DNA of 8,698 bases from Methanobacterium sp. PtaU1.Bin097 (GCA_002067325.1 MVQY01000110.1:1-8698); one strand, 5' to 3'; numbered from the stretch's first letter, positions 1 through 6,248 are shown. Made by a program: numbers and translations. The notes: a model not told the origin generated them from the sequence alone.

Positions 1-151
1 AGTATTTTTTGGCTAAACATACTAAATACTTTGCTCCACTTATTATAAAAGCTTTTAGGTTTGTATTTCAGAAAATAATCAGTTAAACACCGATAAAAAA
101 ATTATTTATAGAATACACAAATTTCAAAACACCCAAGTTTTTGACAGTCTC
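1..151 (-). mobile_element. Possible end of an insertion element interrupting the thioesterase gene (partial)
   Basis: The thioesterase reading frame loses all family similarity at about position 151. Read on the minus strand, the new sequence begins AGACTGTCAAAAACTTGGG and continues as AT-rich noncoding DNA. Such a GACTGTCAAAAAC-like tip resembles terminal inverted repeats of transposable elements, which is a judgement from memory and not a match I could run. About 130 bases further in, a minus-strand ATG at 18-20 opens a frame (MFSQKI) that leaves the window and could be a transposase start, although its possible GGAG site is about 14 bases away. The other end and any target-site duplication lie outside the window. 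Alternatives are a deletion joint or a recombination breakpoint. Confidence 0.4.
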
Positions 152-383
152 TTATACTGACATTGATAGCCACCGTGACCATGCCATAAGAGTTTGCAGC
201 CGCTGCAAAGGTGAGATCGGCCAGAGTAAATATGGCGCCGCCGTGGACTGTGTTTAAACCATTTAAATGCTCTTTTTTAATTTCCATTTCCGCCCGGGCA
301 CTTCCTGGTGAAACTTCAACCAGTTTAATACCACAGTGTTCTGCGAAACTATCCCTCTTAAAGAATTCCTGAATATCAACCAA
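102..383 (-). pseudogene. PaaI-type hotdog-fold thioesterase, 3' end lost
   Basis: Hotdog-fold thioesterases of the PaaI/YbgC-like group hydrolyse acyl-CoA thioesters in the cytoplasm. The 93-residue frame carries the family core: an N-terminal strand region (residues 18-36), the HGGAIFTLAD motif at residues 47-56 that forms the central hotdog helix and active site, and the following AINVSI strand at 72-77. After Ile77 the tail RDCQKLGCFEICVFYK does not look like the family, whose members run to about 125-145 residues with two or three more strands. The start is TTG at 381-383, chosen because GGTGAT lies four bases upstream; no ATG serves. It begins 15 bases after the msrA stop and was probably the second gene of an msrA operon. 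The missing C-terminal strands should prevent folding, so I call it a pseudogene, most likely broken by an insertion. Confidence 0.75.
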
Positions 384-387
384 TCAA

Positions 388-393
388 ATCACC
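388..393 (-). promoter_or_regulatory. Ribosome binding site for the TTG-start thioesterase
   Basis: GGTGAT on the minus strand matches the 16S rRNA 3' tail complement used by Methanobacteriales. It sits four bases before the TTG at 383 and so decides that start. The same GGTGAT element precedes the unknown gene ending at 4648. Confidence 0.6.
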
Positions 394-398
394 CTTTT

Positions 399-890
399 TT
401 AGAATCTACAGGTTTTCTGGCCCCTCTTAGCCAGGTACTGCTGATGGTAATCCTCCGCCTGGTAAAAAGTGGTGGCCGGTACAATCTCAGTAACGATCTC
501 CCTGTTGAGTCGTTTTTGCACTTTTTCCTTTGATTTCAGGGCCAATTCCTTCTGTTCATCATCATAGTAAAAGATCAAAGACCGGTATTGACTCCCCACA
601 TCAGGACCCTGCCGGTTAGGCGTGGTGGGGTCGTGATTGTTCCAGAAAACAGCTAAAAGCTCGTTATAGGATATCAGGGAAGGATCGTAGACCACCTCCA
701 CAGTCTCTGCATGGCCAGTCTTTCCAGTGCAGACATCCTCATAGGTGGGTTTTTCAAAGTCACCACCCATATACCCAACCATGGTGGATACAACGCCATT
801 AAGGCATCTGAATGCTTCTTCTACTCCCCAGAAACATCCGGCAGCGAAGCTTGCCCTTTTAAATTCTTTATTTTGCTCATCATCTGACAT
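399..890 (-). CDS. msrA: Peptide-methionine (S)-S-oxide reductase MsrA
   Basis: MsrA reduces the S epimer of methionine sulfoxide, free or in proteins, back to methionine and so repairs oxidative damage in the cytoplasm. At 163 residues it is a single-domain enzyme of normal length. The active-site motif GCFWGVE lies at residues 18-24 with catalytic Cys19. The GYMGG segment (39-43), the Y.DVCTG..GHAE.V segment (about 50-64) and the QAE.YHQQYL motif (144-153) are all intact. A C-terminal Cys161 is well placed to act as the resolving cysteine. The ATG at 888-890 has an AGGAGGA ribosome site at 897-903. The thioesterase remnant follows after 15 bases and the amino acid permease lies 110 bases upstream on the same strand. 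A TATA-like stretch before it suggests its own promoter. Confidence 0.97.
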   Translation of the reverse strand: MSDDEQNKEFKRASFAAGCFWGVEEAFRCLNGVVSTMVGYMGGDFEKPTYEDVCTGKTGHAETVEVVYDPSLISYNELLAVFWNNHDPTTPNRQGPDVGSQYRSLIFYYDDEQKELALKSKEKVQKRLNREIVTEIVPATTFYQAEDYHQQYLAKRGQKTCRF

Positions 891-920
891 CTATTGTCCT
901 CCTCAGTCTATTTGTTGTTT

Positions 921-937
921 TTTAAGAAATAAATAAT
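921..937 (-). promoter_or_regulatory. Candidate TATA box for msrA
   Basis: The minus strand reads TTATTTATTTCTTAAA here. An archaeal start about 26 bases downstream would fall near 906, leaving a short leader that contains the AGGAGGA site. Position and composition fit; there is no direct proof of transcription. Confidence 0.35.
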
Positions 938-999
938 TTCCGAGAGTTTTTGGTAAATTTTTCCAAGCCTGTCAATCTCCCCATACTTCTCAAAGGGGT

Positions 1000-2436
1000 T
1001 CAATCATCTTCAATAATTTCTGATGGTACACCCTCCACATTGAGATGGCTCTTCTTCCTCCCATAGAAGTAGTAGATAACCAATCCAATGGCCAGCCAGA
1101 CCACGAATCTTAGATGGGTGATGGTGGGAAGCTCCGCCACCAGGAACAGGCAGAAGATTATGGACAGGATTGGTACCAGGGGTACCAATGGGGTTTTGAA
1201 GGGACGTTCCAGATCCGGCCTCTGCCTTCTTAAAACGATTACCGAGGCAGACACTATGATGAAAGCAGCCAGTGTTCCTATGTTAACCAGTTCCGCTATA
1301 TCTGTTATGGGAAAGAAAGCTGCTATTACCGTGGCAACTACTCCCACAATGATTATACTATTTATGGGGGTTTTGAAGTTTTTATGAAGTTTTGAAAAGA
1401 AAGGGGGGAGTAGGCCATCCCGGGACATGGCGAAAAATACTCTGGTCTGTCCGAAGTAACCCACCAGGAGGACTGAGGTAATTCCAGCTAAGGCACCTAC
1501 TGATATCACTATATCCGCCCATTCTATTCCCACCCTTTGGAGTGCAAATGCCACTGGGGCTGCCGTTTCATTGAAAAGGTAGTAAGGGACCATCCCATTT
1601 AAGATAAGGGTCACTGAAATATAGAGGATGGTGCTTATAATCAGTGCCCCGATTATGGCGATGGGAAATGTTCTGCTTGGATTTTTAACTTCCTCAGCAG
1701 CGGTGGTTATGGCATCGAATCCTATGTAGGCGAAAAATATTATGGCCGCCCCCTGAAACACTCCGGTCCAACCATAAGGTAGGAAGGGATGGTAGTTTGC
1801 CGGGTTGATGTAGTTTACCCCTATACTTATGAAGATGAGGATAACCGCGAGTTTAATCATCACTATAACCGTGTTAAAGCGGGAACTTTCTCTGGTACCC
1901 TTTATCAATATCAACGATAAAAATCCGATGATTATAACCGCCGGTAAGTTAATAAGCCCTCCCTCTACTCCAGGAGGATTGATGAACTGTGCAGGCAGGT
2001 TCAAACCCAGGGTGGTTAGTAAACTCACGATGTAACCCGACCATCCCACTGCTATTGCAGCCACTATAACCAGGTATTCCAGTATAAGGTCCCATCCTAT
2101 GATCCAGGCCAGTAACTCCCCCAGAGTAACGTAGCTGTAGGTGTAGGCACTGCCTGCCACCGGCACTAGGGATGCAAACTCCGCATAACAGAGGGCTGTA
2201 AATAGACAGGCCGTCCCGGCAATTGCAAAGGAAACAACCAGGGCAGGCCCTGAATAATTGGCAGAAGCAACCCCGGTTAGTATGAATATACCCGCACCTA
2301 TAATAACACCTAATCCCATTAAAAGCAGTGCAGGTGTTCCTAACACCTTTTTAAGGCCTTTTTCACCCCTACTTACCTTTAAAAGATGACTGATGGGTTT
2401 TTTTCGCAAAATTTTTTTCCAGGACATGAGTATCAT
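1000..2436 (-). CDS. CAT-type (APC superfamily) amino acid permease
   Basis: This is an integral membrane transporter of the amino acid-polyamine-organocation superfamily, closest in pattern to the cationic amino acid transporter branch (YfnA-like). Its 478 residues show about twelve hydrophobic segments. The signature GAGIF at residues 47-51 is the unwound part of helix 1 that binds the substrate backbone. It is followed by the CAT-like CYAEFASLVPVAGSAYTYSY stretch (83-102), GWDLILEY (114-121) and the FFAYIGFDAITTAAEEV loop in the middle. The exact amino acid cannot be read from the sequence. Two starts are possible: ATG at 2434-2436, which lacks a clear ribosome site, and an in-frame ATG three codons later at 2425-2427. 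The short C-terminal tail is hydrophilic. The nuclease gene lies 82 bases upstream on the same strand, and a TATA-like box sits between them. Confidence 0.92.
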   Translation of the reverse strand: MILMSWKKILRKKPISHLLKVSRGEKGLKKVLGTPALLLMGLGVIIGAGIFILTGVASANYSGPALVVSFAIAGTACLFTALCYAEFASLVPVAGSAYTYSYVTLGELLAWIIGWDLILEYLVIVAAIAVGWSGYIVSLLTTLGLNLPAQFINPPGVEGGLINLPAVIIIGFLSLILIKGTRESSRFNTVIVMIKLAVILIFISIGVNYINPANYHPFLPYGWTGVFQGAAIIFFAYIGFDAITTAAEEVKNPSRTFPIAIIGALIISTILYISVTLILNGMVPYYLFNETAAPVAFALQRVGIEWADIVISVGALAGITSVLLVGYFGQTRVFFAMSRDGLLPPFFSKLHKNFKTPINSIIIVGVVATVIAAFFPITDIAELVNIGTLAAFIIVSASVIVLRRQRPDLERPFKTPLVPLVPILSIIFCLFLVAELPTITHLRFVVWLAIGLVIYYFYGRKKSHLNVEGVPSEIIEDD

Positions 2437-2468
2437 CCGAAAGCTTAGTAAAAGAGGAGAGCGATCGA

Positions 2469-2480
2469 TCTATATTTATG
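2469..2480 (-). promoter_or_regulatory. Candidate TATA box for the permease gene
   Basis: The minus strand reads ACATAAATATAG in the gap between the nuclease and permease genes. A start about 26 bases on would be near 2449, giving a leader of some 12 bases. This suggests the permease is not dependent on read-through from the nuclease gene. Confidence 0.4.
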
Positions 2481-2518
2481 TCCTGTATGGAATTTTTAAT
2501 TTTCTGATAAATCGGTGA

Positions 2519-3457
2519 TCATACCATATCTTCCTGTAATTTAGATAATATCCTGGCCAGGGTGATAACGTCTATTTTGTTGTGCTCTACTATGGGAACT
2601 AAAGGCCCTATGTTACCCGTCTTCATGTATGTCCTGTAGAAAGCTGGCACCTGGCTGCTGGGGACGTCTTCATGCCTGTGCAGGTCGAAAAGATGCTTCT
2701 CCAGTGTCTGCAGTCGGCAGTTAGGTAGTGTACCGCCCCAGGTGCGTCTGGAGAAGTGTAGCAGATCCAGGTGGTGGTGTATTAATTTTTTACCAATGCC
2801 ATGGTGGTATGCCCTATTTCTGATGAATGGGAGGTCGAATCCGCGTCCGTTGAAGGATACAAACACCGTTTCTTTACTCAAGTCTTCCAGGAAGTTGCCG
2901 ATCACCGGTTTTTCATCATCTAGTCCGGTTGCCAGGTACTGGGTGACTTTTATGTGGCCGTCTGTGATACGGGCAGTTCCGATGAGGATTAACGGCTCAT
3001 TTCTAAGTCCTAATGTCTCTATATCAAAAAACAGGAAGTCATTTTCTTCCCTAAATGAAGATGAATAGAGCTGTTTGGGGTTGCTGCCCGGGAAACATTC
3101 CCTTATACAGTCCATGGGAGATTCGTCGAGTCTGCACAGGAATTCCTCCGCCTTCCTGGCGTGGTTTGGATGCTCCAGCAGGTCTTCTATGGTGGCATAA
3201 CCCTTACTTTTCAGGTTCTGTTCTTTATAATCCCCTATCCCGTGCAGGATTTTCAGATCACATAAGAGTGCCTTTTTAGCTTTATCCTTTTCTATGCGTT
3301 TGATCTTAAACTTCTCTGTTTCTTCTATTTTATAGCAGGACCCCTGTGGTGTTTTACAGGTTTCTCCCTCGAAGATCTCGTCCAGGTCCCTTCCTCTGTG
3401 CCTCTCCAGTAGCTCTTTTTCTAACTGGCGGGCATCTTCAACTTCATCGTGGTGCAT
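2519..3457 (-). CDS. YprB-like DEDD ribonuclease H-fold exonuclease
   Basis: The C-terminal two thirds form an RNase H-like 3'-5' exonuclease domain of the YprB type. Motif I is FFDIETLG with Asp145 and Glu147. Motif II is FVSFNGRGFDLPFI (199-212) with Asn203 and Asp208. Motif III is HNKIDVITL (292-300) with His292 and Asp296. The metal-binding acidic residues are therefore all present. Residues 68-98 (LHGIGDYKEQNLKSKGYATI and after) look like a helix-hairpin-helix element that could bind nucleic acid. Homologues are often called predicted exonucleases; substrate and role are not known to me. The 312-residue length is plausible for archaeal members. The ATG at 3455-3457 has no Shine-Dalgarno sequence, but an AT-rich TATA box lies about 29 bases upstream, which suggests a leaderless mRNA. 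An in-frame stop lies a short way upstream, so no much longer form is possible. Confidence 0.87.
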   Translation of the reverse strand: MHHDEVEDARQLEKELLERHRGRDLDEIFEGETCKTPQGSCYKIEETEKFKIKRIEKDKAKKALLCDLKILHGIGDYKEQNLKSKGYATIEDLLEHPNHARKAEEFLCRLDESPMDCIRECFPGSNPKQLYSSSFREENDFLFFDIETLGLRNEPLILIGTARITDGHIKVTQYLATGLDDEKPVIGNFLEDLSKETVFVSFNGRGFDLPFIRNRAYHHGIGKKLIHHHLDLLHFSRRTWGGTLPNCRLQTLEKHLFDLHRHEDVPSSQVPAFYRTYMKTGNIGPLVPIVEHNKIDVITLARILSKLQEDMV

Positions 3458-3481
3458 GTAGTTGGAAGTTAGATTTTAAAA

Positions 3482-3492
3482 TAATATAATTT
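3482..3492 (-). promoter_or_regulatory. TATA box for the nuclease gene, likely leaderless
   Basis: The minus strand reads AAATTATATTA, centred about 29 bases before the ATG at 3457. With the usual archaeal spacing transcription would begin within a few bases of the start codon. That agrees with the lack of a ribosome site. Confidence 0.45.
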
Positions 3493-3548
3493 TATGGTTA
3501 TTCCAGTGAAACTTATTAATAAATAGGTTTAAAAGGTTTTATTTTCAA

Positions 3549-3558
3549 AATAATATAC
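3549..3558 (+). promoter_or_regulatory. Candidate TATA box for the lipoprotein gene
   Basis: AATAATATAC is preceded by an A-rich stretch that could serve as BRE. A start near 3580 would give a leader of about 25 bases containing the AAGGAGG site at 3592-3598. A second AT-rich stretch at 3512-3525 is a weaker alternative. Confidence 0.35.
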
Positions 3559-3604
3559 TAACGTGGCGAAATTAAAAGTTTTACTTTAAAAAAGGAGGAA
3601 TTCC

Positions 3605-4156
3605 ATGAGAAAAACTTACCTTTATATGTTCATAGTAACCCTTCTGGCACTGGTTATATTTGCCTCGGGATGTACCAACCAGCAAGGCAACCAGACCAAC
3701 CAGTCCACCACAGGATCTTATTCTGTTAATGGATTGAACTTCAATTACCCCATCGATTGGGTTTTAATCGATCAAACCATTGGAAACACACACTTCATCA
3801 ACCTGGCCGATCAAAGTTCCGTGGAATCGAACGGCACCAAGGGCAGTTCGGCTGTGATAAATAGCCTGCCAAAATCTGAAAATATAAGCTATGAAACTGT
3901 TAAAAATGACCTGACCAATTCTACAAATATAGATTTCAACGCAACAAATGGTACAGTAGATATTGCAGGATTAAAAGCTAATATGACCACATTCACCGGG
4001 ACGGATGGAAGTGGAAACCAGACCCAGGTAAAGTTGATATACTTTGAAAAGGATAACTTCGTCTACACCCTGCACTTCATAGTCACCGGCGGCGTGGACC
4101 CTGCCAGCCAACAGCAGTACTTCGACACAATTATAAATAGTTTCCAGGTACCATAA
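3605..4156 (+). CDS. PsbP-like secreted lipoprotein
   Basis: The 183-residue product starts with a lipoprotein signal peptide: positive N-terminus (MRKTY), hydrophobic core at residues 6-20, and a lipobox FASGC with Cys23 as the expected lipidated residue. A Q/N/T-rich linker (24-37) follows, then a compact domain that begins YSVNGLNFNYPIDW (39-52) and ends FDTIINSFQVP. This pattern of 'soluble strand, Tyr-Pro-X-X-Trp, long beta domain, final DTIINSF helix' matches the PsbP-related proteins common in Methanobacteriales. These are extracytoplasmic and their function is unknown; the plant PsbP role in photosystem II does not apply. Many N-x-S/T sites (for example at NLTNSTN) would allow archaeal N-glycosylation, which is an inference. 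The start is firm: AAGGAGG sits six bases before the ATG. A T-rich tract follows the stop. Confidence 0.85.
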   Translation: MRKTYLYMFIVTLLALVIFASGCTNQQGNQTNQSTTGSYSVNGLNFNYPIDWVLIDQTIGNTHFINLADQSSVESNGTKGSSAVINSLPKSENISYETVKNDLTNSTNIDFNATNGTVDIAGLKANMTTFTGTDGSGNQTQVKLIYFEKDNFVYTLHFIVTGGVDPASQQQYFDTIINSFQVP

Positions 4157-4158
4157 TC

Positions 4159-4167
4159 TATATGTAA
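4159..4167 (+). promoter_or_regulatory. Candidate TATA box for the tRNA-Glu gene
   Basis: CTATATGTA is centred about 33 bases before the mature tRNA 5' end, which would give a short leader of about seven bases. It lies directly behind the lipoprotein stop codon. The AT-rich surroundings make other placements possible. Confidence 0.35.
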
Positions 4168-4173
4168 AGAATA

Positions 4174-4195
4174 AATTTTTTAAAATATTTTTTTT
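4174..4195 (+). terminator. T-rich terminator of the lipoprotein gene
   Basis: Two T runs separated by AAAATA lie 20-40 bases after the lipoprotein stop. Oligo-T tracts without a hairpin are the usual archaeal intrinsic terminator. Because the tract lies directly before the tRNA, it would sit inside or just upstream of the tRNA precursor leader. Confidence 0.5.
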
Positions 4196-4270
4196 GCTCC
4201 GTTAGTGTAGTCCGGCCAATCATTCCAGCCTCTCGAGCTGGGGACTCGGGTTCGAATCCCGGACGGAGCA
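4196..4270 (+). tRNA. tRNA-Glu, anticodon CTC
   Basis: A complete cloverleaf folds by eye. The acceptor stem pairs GCTCCGT (4196-4202) with ACGGAGC (4263-4269), with A4270 as the discriminator. The anticodon stem CCAGC (4225-4229) pairs with GCTGG (4237-4241) around the loop CTCTCGA, giving anticodon CTC at 4232-4234, which reads GAG. The T arm pairs 4246-4250 with 4258-4262 around TTCGAAT, with one T-G pair. The D arm holds the archaeal GTAGTCCGGCCAATCA pattern. No intron is present and CCA is not encoded, as is common in archaea. The DUF1622 gene begins 34 bases downstream with no space for its own promoter. Confidence 0.96.
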
Positions 4271-4304
4271 TTCTTTAATCTAATGAGGAGGGGGTTTAAT
4301 TTCC

Positions 4305-4634
4305 ATGGGTGAATTCTTATTAACTGGAATTTCTCTAGCTTTTGCAATAGTAGGTTCCATCATAATTATCTACGGGGGAATCAGGGCAACCGTTAATACT
4401 ATTATCGGTGAAGTAAAAAGAACTAATTACTATGCCAACACCCGTATCGACTTCACCCGGAAAATCGCCTTAGGATTGGAATTTTTCATCGCCGGGGATT
4501 TAATCAAGACCATAATCGCCCCCACATTCGATGAAGTCATTATTTTAGTGATTATCGTATCTATACGTACTATAATTGGTTTTACACTGAGTAAGGAGTC
4601 TCAGGAGTTGGAAGAGTCTAACTGGAAAAAATGA
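4305..4634 (+). CDS. DUF1622 family small membrane protein
   Basis: The 109-residue product has three hydrophobic segments: roughly residues 4-24, a weaker one at 50-70 (KIALGLEFFIAGDLIKTIIA), and 74-92 (DEVIILVIIVSIRTIIGFTL). The sequence pattern GGIRA in the first loop, LGLEFFIAGDLIKTI, and VIIVSIRTIIGFTLSKE fits the DUF1622 family of small archaeal and bacterial membrane proteins. Their function is unknown. The ATG at 4305 follows a very strong GGAGGGGG site at 4287-4294. It starts only 34 bases after the tRNA-Glu, so it is probably transcribed together with the tRNA. It ends tail to tail with the unknown gene on the other strand, 13 bases apart. Confidence 0.85.
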   Translation: MGEFLLTGISLAFAIVGSIIIIYGGIRATVNTIIGEVKRTNYYANTRIDFTRKIALGLEFFIAGDLIKTIIAPTFDEVIILVIIVSIRTIIGFTLSKESQELEESNWKK

Positions 4635-4647
4635 GTGGGGATAAACT

Positions 4648-5046
4648 CTACTTGAAACGTTCATTAAATGAATCTAAAATAGGAAATACCGATGATGAGC
4701 TTCTATTTTCTTCTATACCCTCTTCCTTAAATATTTCACCCAGGGTATCCAGTATGGTGTTGATATCCTCCCTGGAGAGGTAATCGCCAGCCCTATGGAC
4801 TTCTACACTTAAATTGGTCAGACGTCTGGAATCGATTATATCATGCTTATATTTAAAGTTAAAGGTGAATTCATCCTCTAACTTCTTGTAGAGCTTTTTC
4901 CGGATGTTGTTGATGGTATCTATATATACGAATATCAACTCATACTCCAATTTAAATATATCATCTTCTATTACGGCTTTGGTCCTTTTTAATTGTATAT
5001 TTTCTCCCTGCTTTATTGTTTCAGGCGTGTTGGTTTTTTCGGCCAT
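4648..5046 (-). CDS. Conserved-type hypothetical protein, function unknown
   Basis: I do not recognise this 132-residue protein. It has no signal peptide or membrane segment and appears cytoplasmic. The region from about residue 17 to 64 is rich in charged residues and looks largely helical (IQLKRTKAVIEDDIFKLEYE and NNIRKKLYKKLEDEFTFNF). The C-terminal part LSREDINTILDTLGEIFKEEG has an EF-hand-like or helical-bundle feel but no proper calcium loop. I believe it is a real gene because GGTGAT, the ribosome site typical of this group, lies three bases before the ATG, a TATA-like box sits where expected, and its codon use resembles the neighbours. It converges on the DUF1622 gene with 13 bases between the stops. 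Confidence 0.75.
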   Translation of the reverse strand: MAEKTNTPETIKQGENIQLKRTKAVIEDDIFKLEYELIFVYIDTINNIRKKLYKKLEDEFTFNFKYKHDIIDSRRLTNLSVEVHRAGDYLSREDINTILDTLGEIFKEEGIEENRSSSSVFPILDSFNERFK

Positions 5047-5080
5047 AAAATCACCGTTAGTTTTATCTCTGTAATTAACT

Positions 5081-5090
5081 TCAATATAAA
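5081..5090 (-). promoter_or_regulatory. Candidate TATA box for the unknown minus-strand gene
   Basis: The minus strand reads TTTATATTGA. A start about 26 bases downstream would be near 5060, directly before the GGTGAT site at 5050-5055, giving a compact leader of about 14 bases. Confidence 0.4.
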
Positions 5091-5251
5091 CGACCAGTAT
5101 TTACCATGATATACAAAGTTTATCTAAAGCCTTACGTAATTATATTACTATTAATAAATGATTATTAAATGGGTAAAATACAGGTGATAATATCTCAAAG
5201 GCTATTATATTGATCGGAATTAGTATCTTTCAATCAAATAAGTTACAGAGT

Positions 5252-5261
5252 TTTAAATATA
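5252..5261 (+). promoter_or_regulatory. TATA box for the anchored peptidase gene
   Basis: TTTAAATATA is a near-ideal archaeal TATA box. The expected transcript start near 5283 coincides with the first of two palindromes, leaving a leader of some 85 bases before the ATG at 5369. Confidence 0.5.
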
Positions 5262-5282
5262 GAAAATGGGCCAAACGTTATT

Positions 5283-5316
5283 CCTAAATTAGGATAGATA
5301 GTGCTCTGGATCAGAG
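5283..5316 (+). promoter_or_regulatory. Two short palindromes, possible operator pair
   Basis: CCTAAATTAGG (5283-5293) and CTCTGGATCAGAG (5304-5316) are both perfect inverted repeats with arms of five bases and loops of one and three bases. Their starts are 21 bases apart, about two helical turns, right at and after the predicted transcript start. A dimeric repressor site is one reading. Small RNA hairpins in the leader, or chance in AT-rich DNA, are others. Confidence 0.3.
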
Positions 5317-5368
5317 GATTATAAACAGGGCTTAAGGTAGCCCCCATCACAAACAAGGATTAGATCAC

Positions 5369-6112
5369 ATGAAAAAAATAAAGATTTTAACGATTTTTGT
5401 GGTTCTCTTCATTATAGCTGGTATTTTTATGGTACAAGACCCCTTTTTCAGTAAAAATGCTAGTGACAATTCTAATTCCAACCCTAGCAATCAGTCTAAT
5501 ACCAGTTTTCAAACCACGACTTTAGGAACAGACGAACTGGGCAGTGTCACCCTGGAAGGGCCCTACGGAAATCCTGATTCCCCCAATAAAATAGCCATTA
5601 TCGTGGGAGTCCATCCATTCGAGTTCAAATCACATAACTCCTTTATAAAATACTTGAAACAATATAATAACTCCTTAAACAACTCGTATTATCTTTATAT
5701 AGTTAATGTAGTCCAGGATAGGGATGATTTTGATAAAAGCAGGATGAACGGCCAATTACTCGCCCAAAAATTCGCAGTCCCCGATATAACCAGTAAACAT
5801 TATAATTTCTGTGTAGATGTCCATGGACATAGAAACCAGTATGCATTAAATAATGCTATAGTCGCCCCTTTAAATGATGCAGAATCCCTGAAGATTGCAA
5901 AAGAAATAAGCAAAAAGACCACAGGTGTAGGAATCTTAAATTACGTCCCTGCCAGTGACGGGCATCCAACCAGCCCCGATTACGTGTCCATCCCCATATT
6001 AAAAAGTGGAACACCCACCATAATCTATGAAACATCCATCTACCAATCCCCGGATATCATCGACAAATATATGGAAGAATTTTTATTGGGTTTGGATAGT
6101 GTGAGGTTTTAG
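5369..6112 (+). CDS. Membrane-anchored M14/AstE-like zinc peptidase candidate
   Basis: The 247-residue product has one N-terminal hydrophobic segment (residues 5-21) acting as signal anchor, then an S/N-rich linker (30-50), then a soluble domain outside the membrane. The domain carries a carboxypeptidase-like set of residues: HPFE with His82 and Glu85 after the strand IAIIVGV (the HxxE zinc ligands), DFDKSRMNG with Arg125 in the position of a substrate-binding Arg, DVHGH with His152 or His154 as third ligand, and IIYETSIYQ with Glu221 as candidate catalytic base. This order matches the M14 carboxypeptidase/succinylglutamate desuccinylase superfamily, but the domain is short and divergent. The substrate is unknown. 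An extracytoplasmic peptidase in a pseudomurein-walled methanogen could act on wall peptides, which is inference only. The ribosome site is weak (AGGATTAGATC before the ATG). It is apparently transcribed alone. Confidence 0.68.
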   Translation: MKKIKILTIFVVLFIIAGIFMVQDPFFSKNASDNSNSNPSNQSNTSFQTTTLGTDELGSVTLEGPYGNPDSPNKIAIIVGVHPFEFKSHNSFIKYLKQYNNSLNNSYYLYIVNVVQDRDDFDKSRMNGQLLAQKFAVPDITSKHYNFCVDVHGHRNQYALNNAIVAPLNDAESLKIAKEISKKTTGVGILNYVPASDGHPTSPDYVSIPILKSGTPTIIYETSIYQSPDIIDKYMEEFLLGLDSVRF

Positions 6113-6160
6113 GTTTTCTTGTGATGAAAGTATTAGATTCCACTTATTAATACTGGATTA

Positions 6161-6200
6161 TTTTAAAGTTTCATTTTTAATTTTATCATATTTCTTTTAT
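6161..6200 (+). terminator. T-rich tracts, possible peptidase terminator
   Basis: Several runs of four to five T occur within 40 bases, some 50-90 bases after the peptidase stop. There is no hairpin. This fits archaeal intrinsic termination but AT-rich spacers produce such runs easily. Confidence 0.3.
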
Positions 6201-6248
6201 ACCAACTTTAGGATCTTCAATATCAAAGAAAAAGTTTTTTTATCTGTA

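Larger units (their letters stand above)
5047..5368. other. 320-base divergent intergenic region
   Basis: No protein gene is visible here; the longest ATG frames are about 15 codons. The left side holds the GGTGAT site and a TATA-like box for the minus-strand gene. The right side holds a TATA box and two short perfect palindromes before the peptidase gene. The centre (about 5100-5240) is AT-rich with nothing recognisable. Confidence 0.6.

Noticed and set aside
336..936. Plus-strand frames opposite msrA and the thioesterase
   Set aside because: Antisense shadows of recognised genes.
1088..2035. Plus-strand open frames inside the permease gene
   Set aside because: Antisense to a well-supported transporter; products are Thr/Ile/Met-rich with no plausible start signals.
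2742..3279. Two plus-strand open frames inside the nuclease gene
   Set aside because: They are antisense shadows of a gene with complete catalytic motifs and show no family pattern.
4196..4270. tRNA-Glu as an attachment site of an integrated element
   Set aside because: No integrase and no repeat of the tRNA 3' half were found in the window, and the genes just downstream look ordinary.
5168..5212. Short ATG frame in the divergent intergenic region
   Set aside because: Only 14 codons, no ribosome site, and no hydrophobic or other meaningful pattern.
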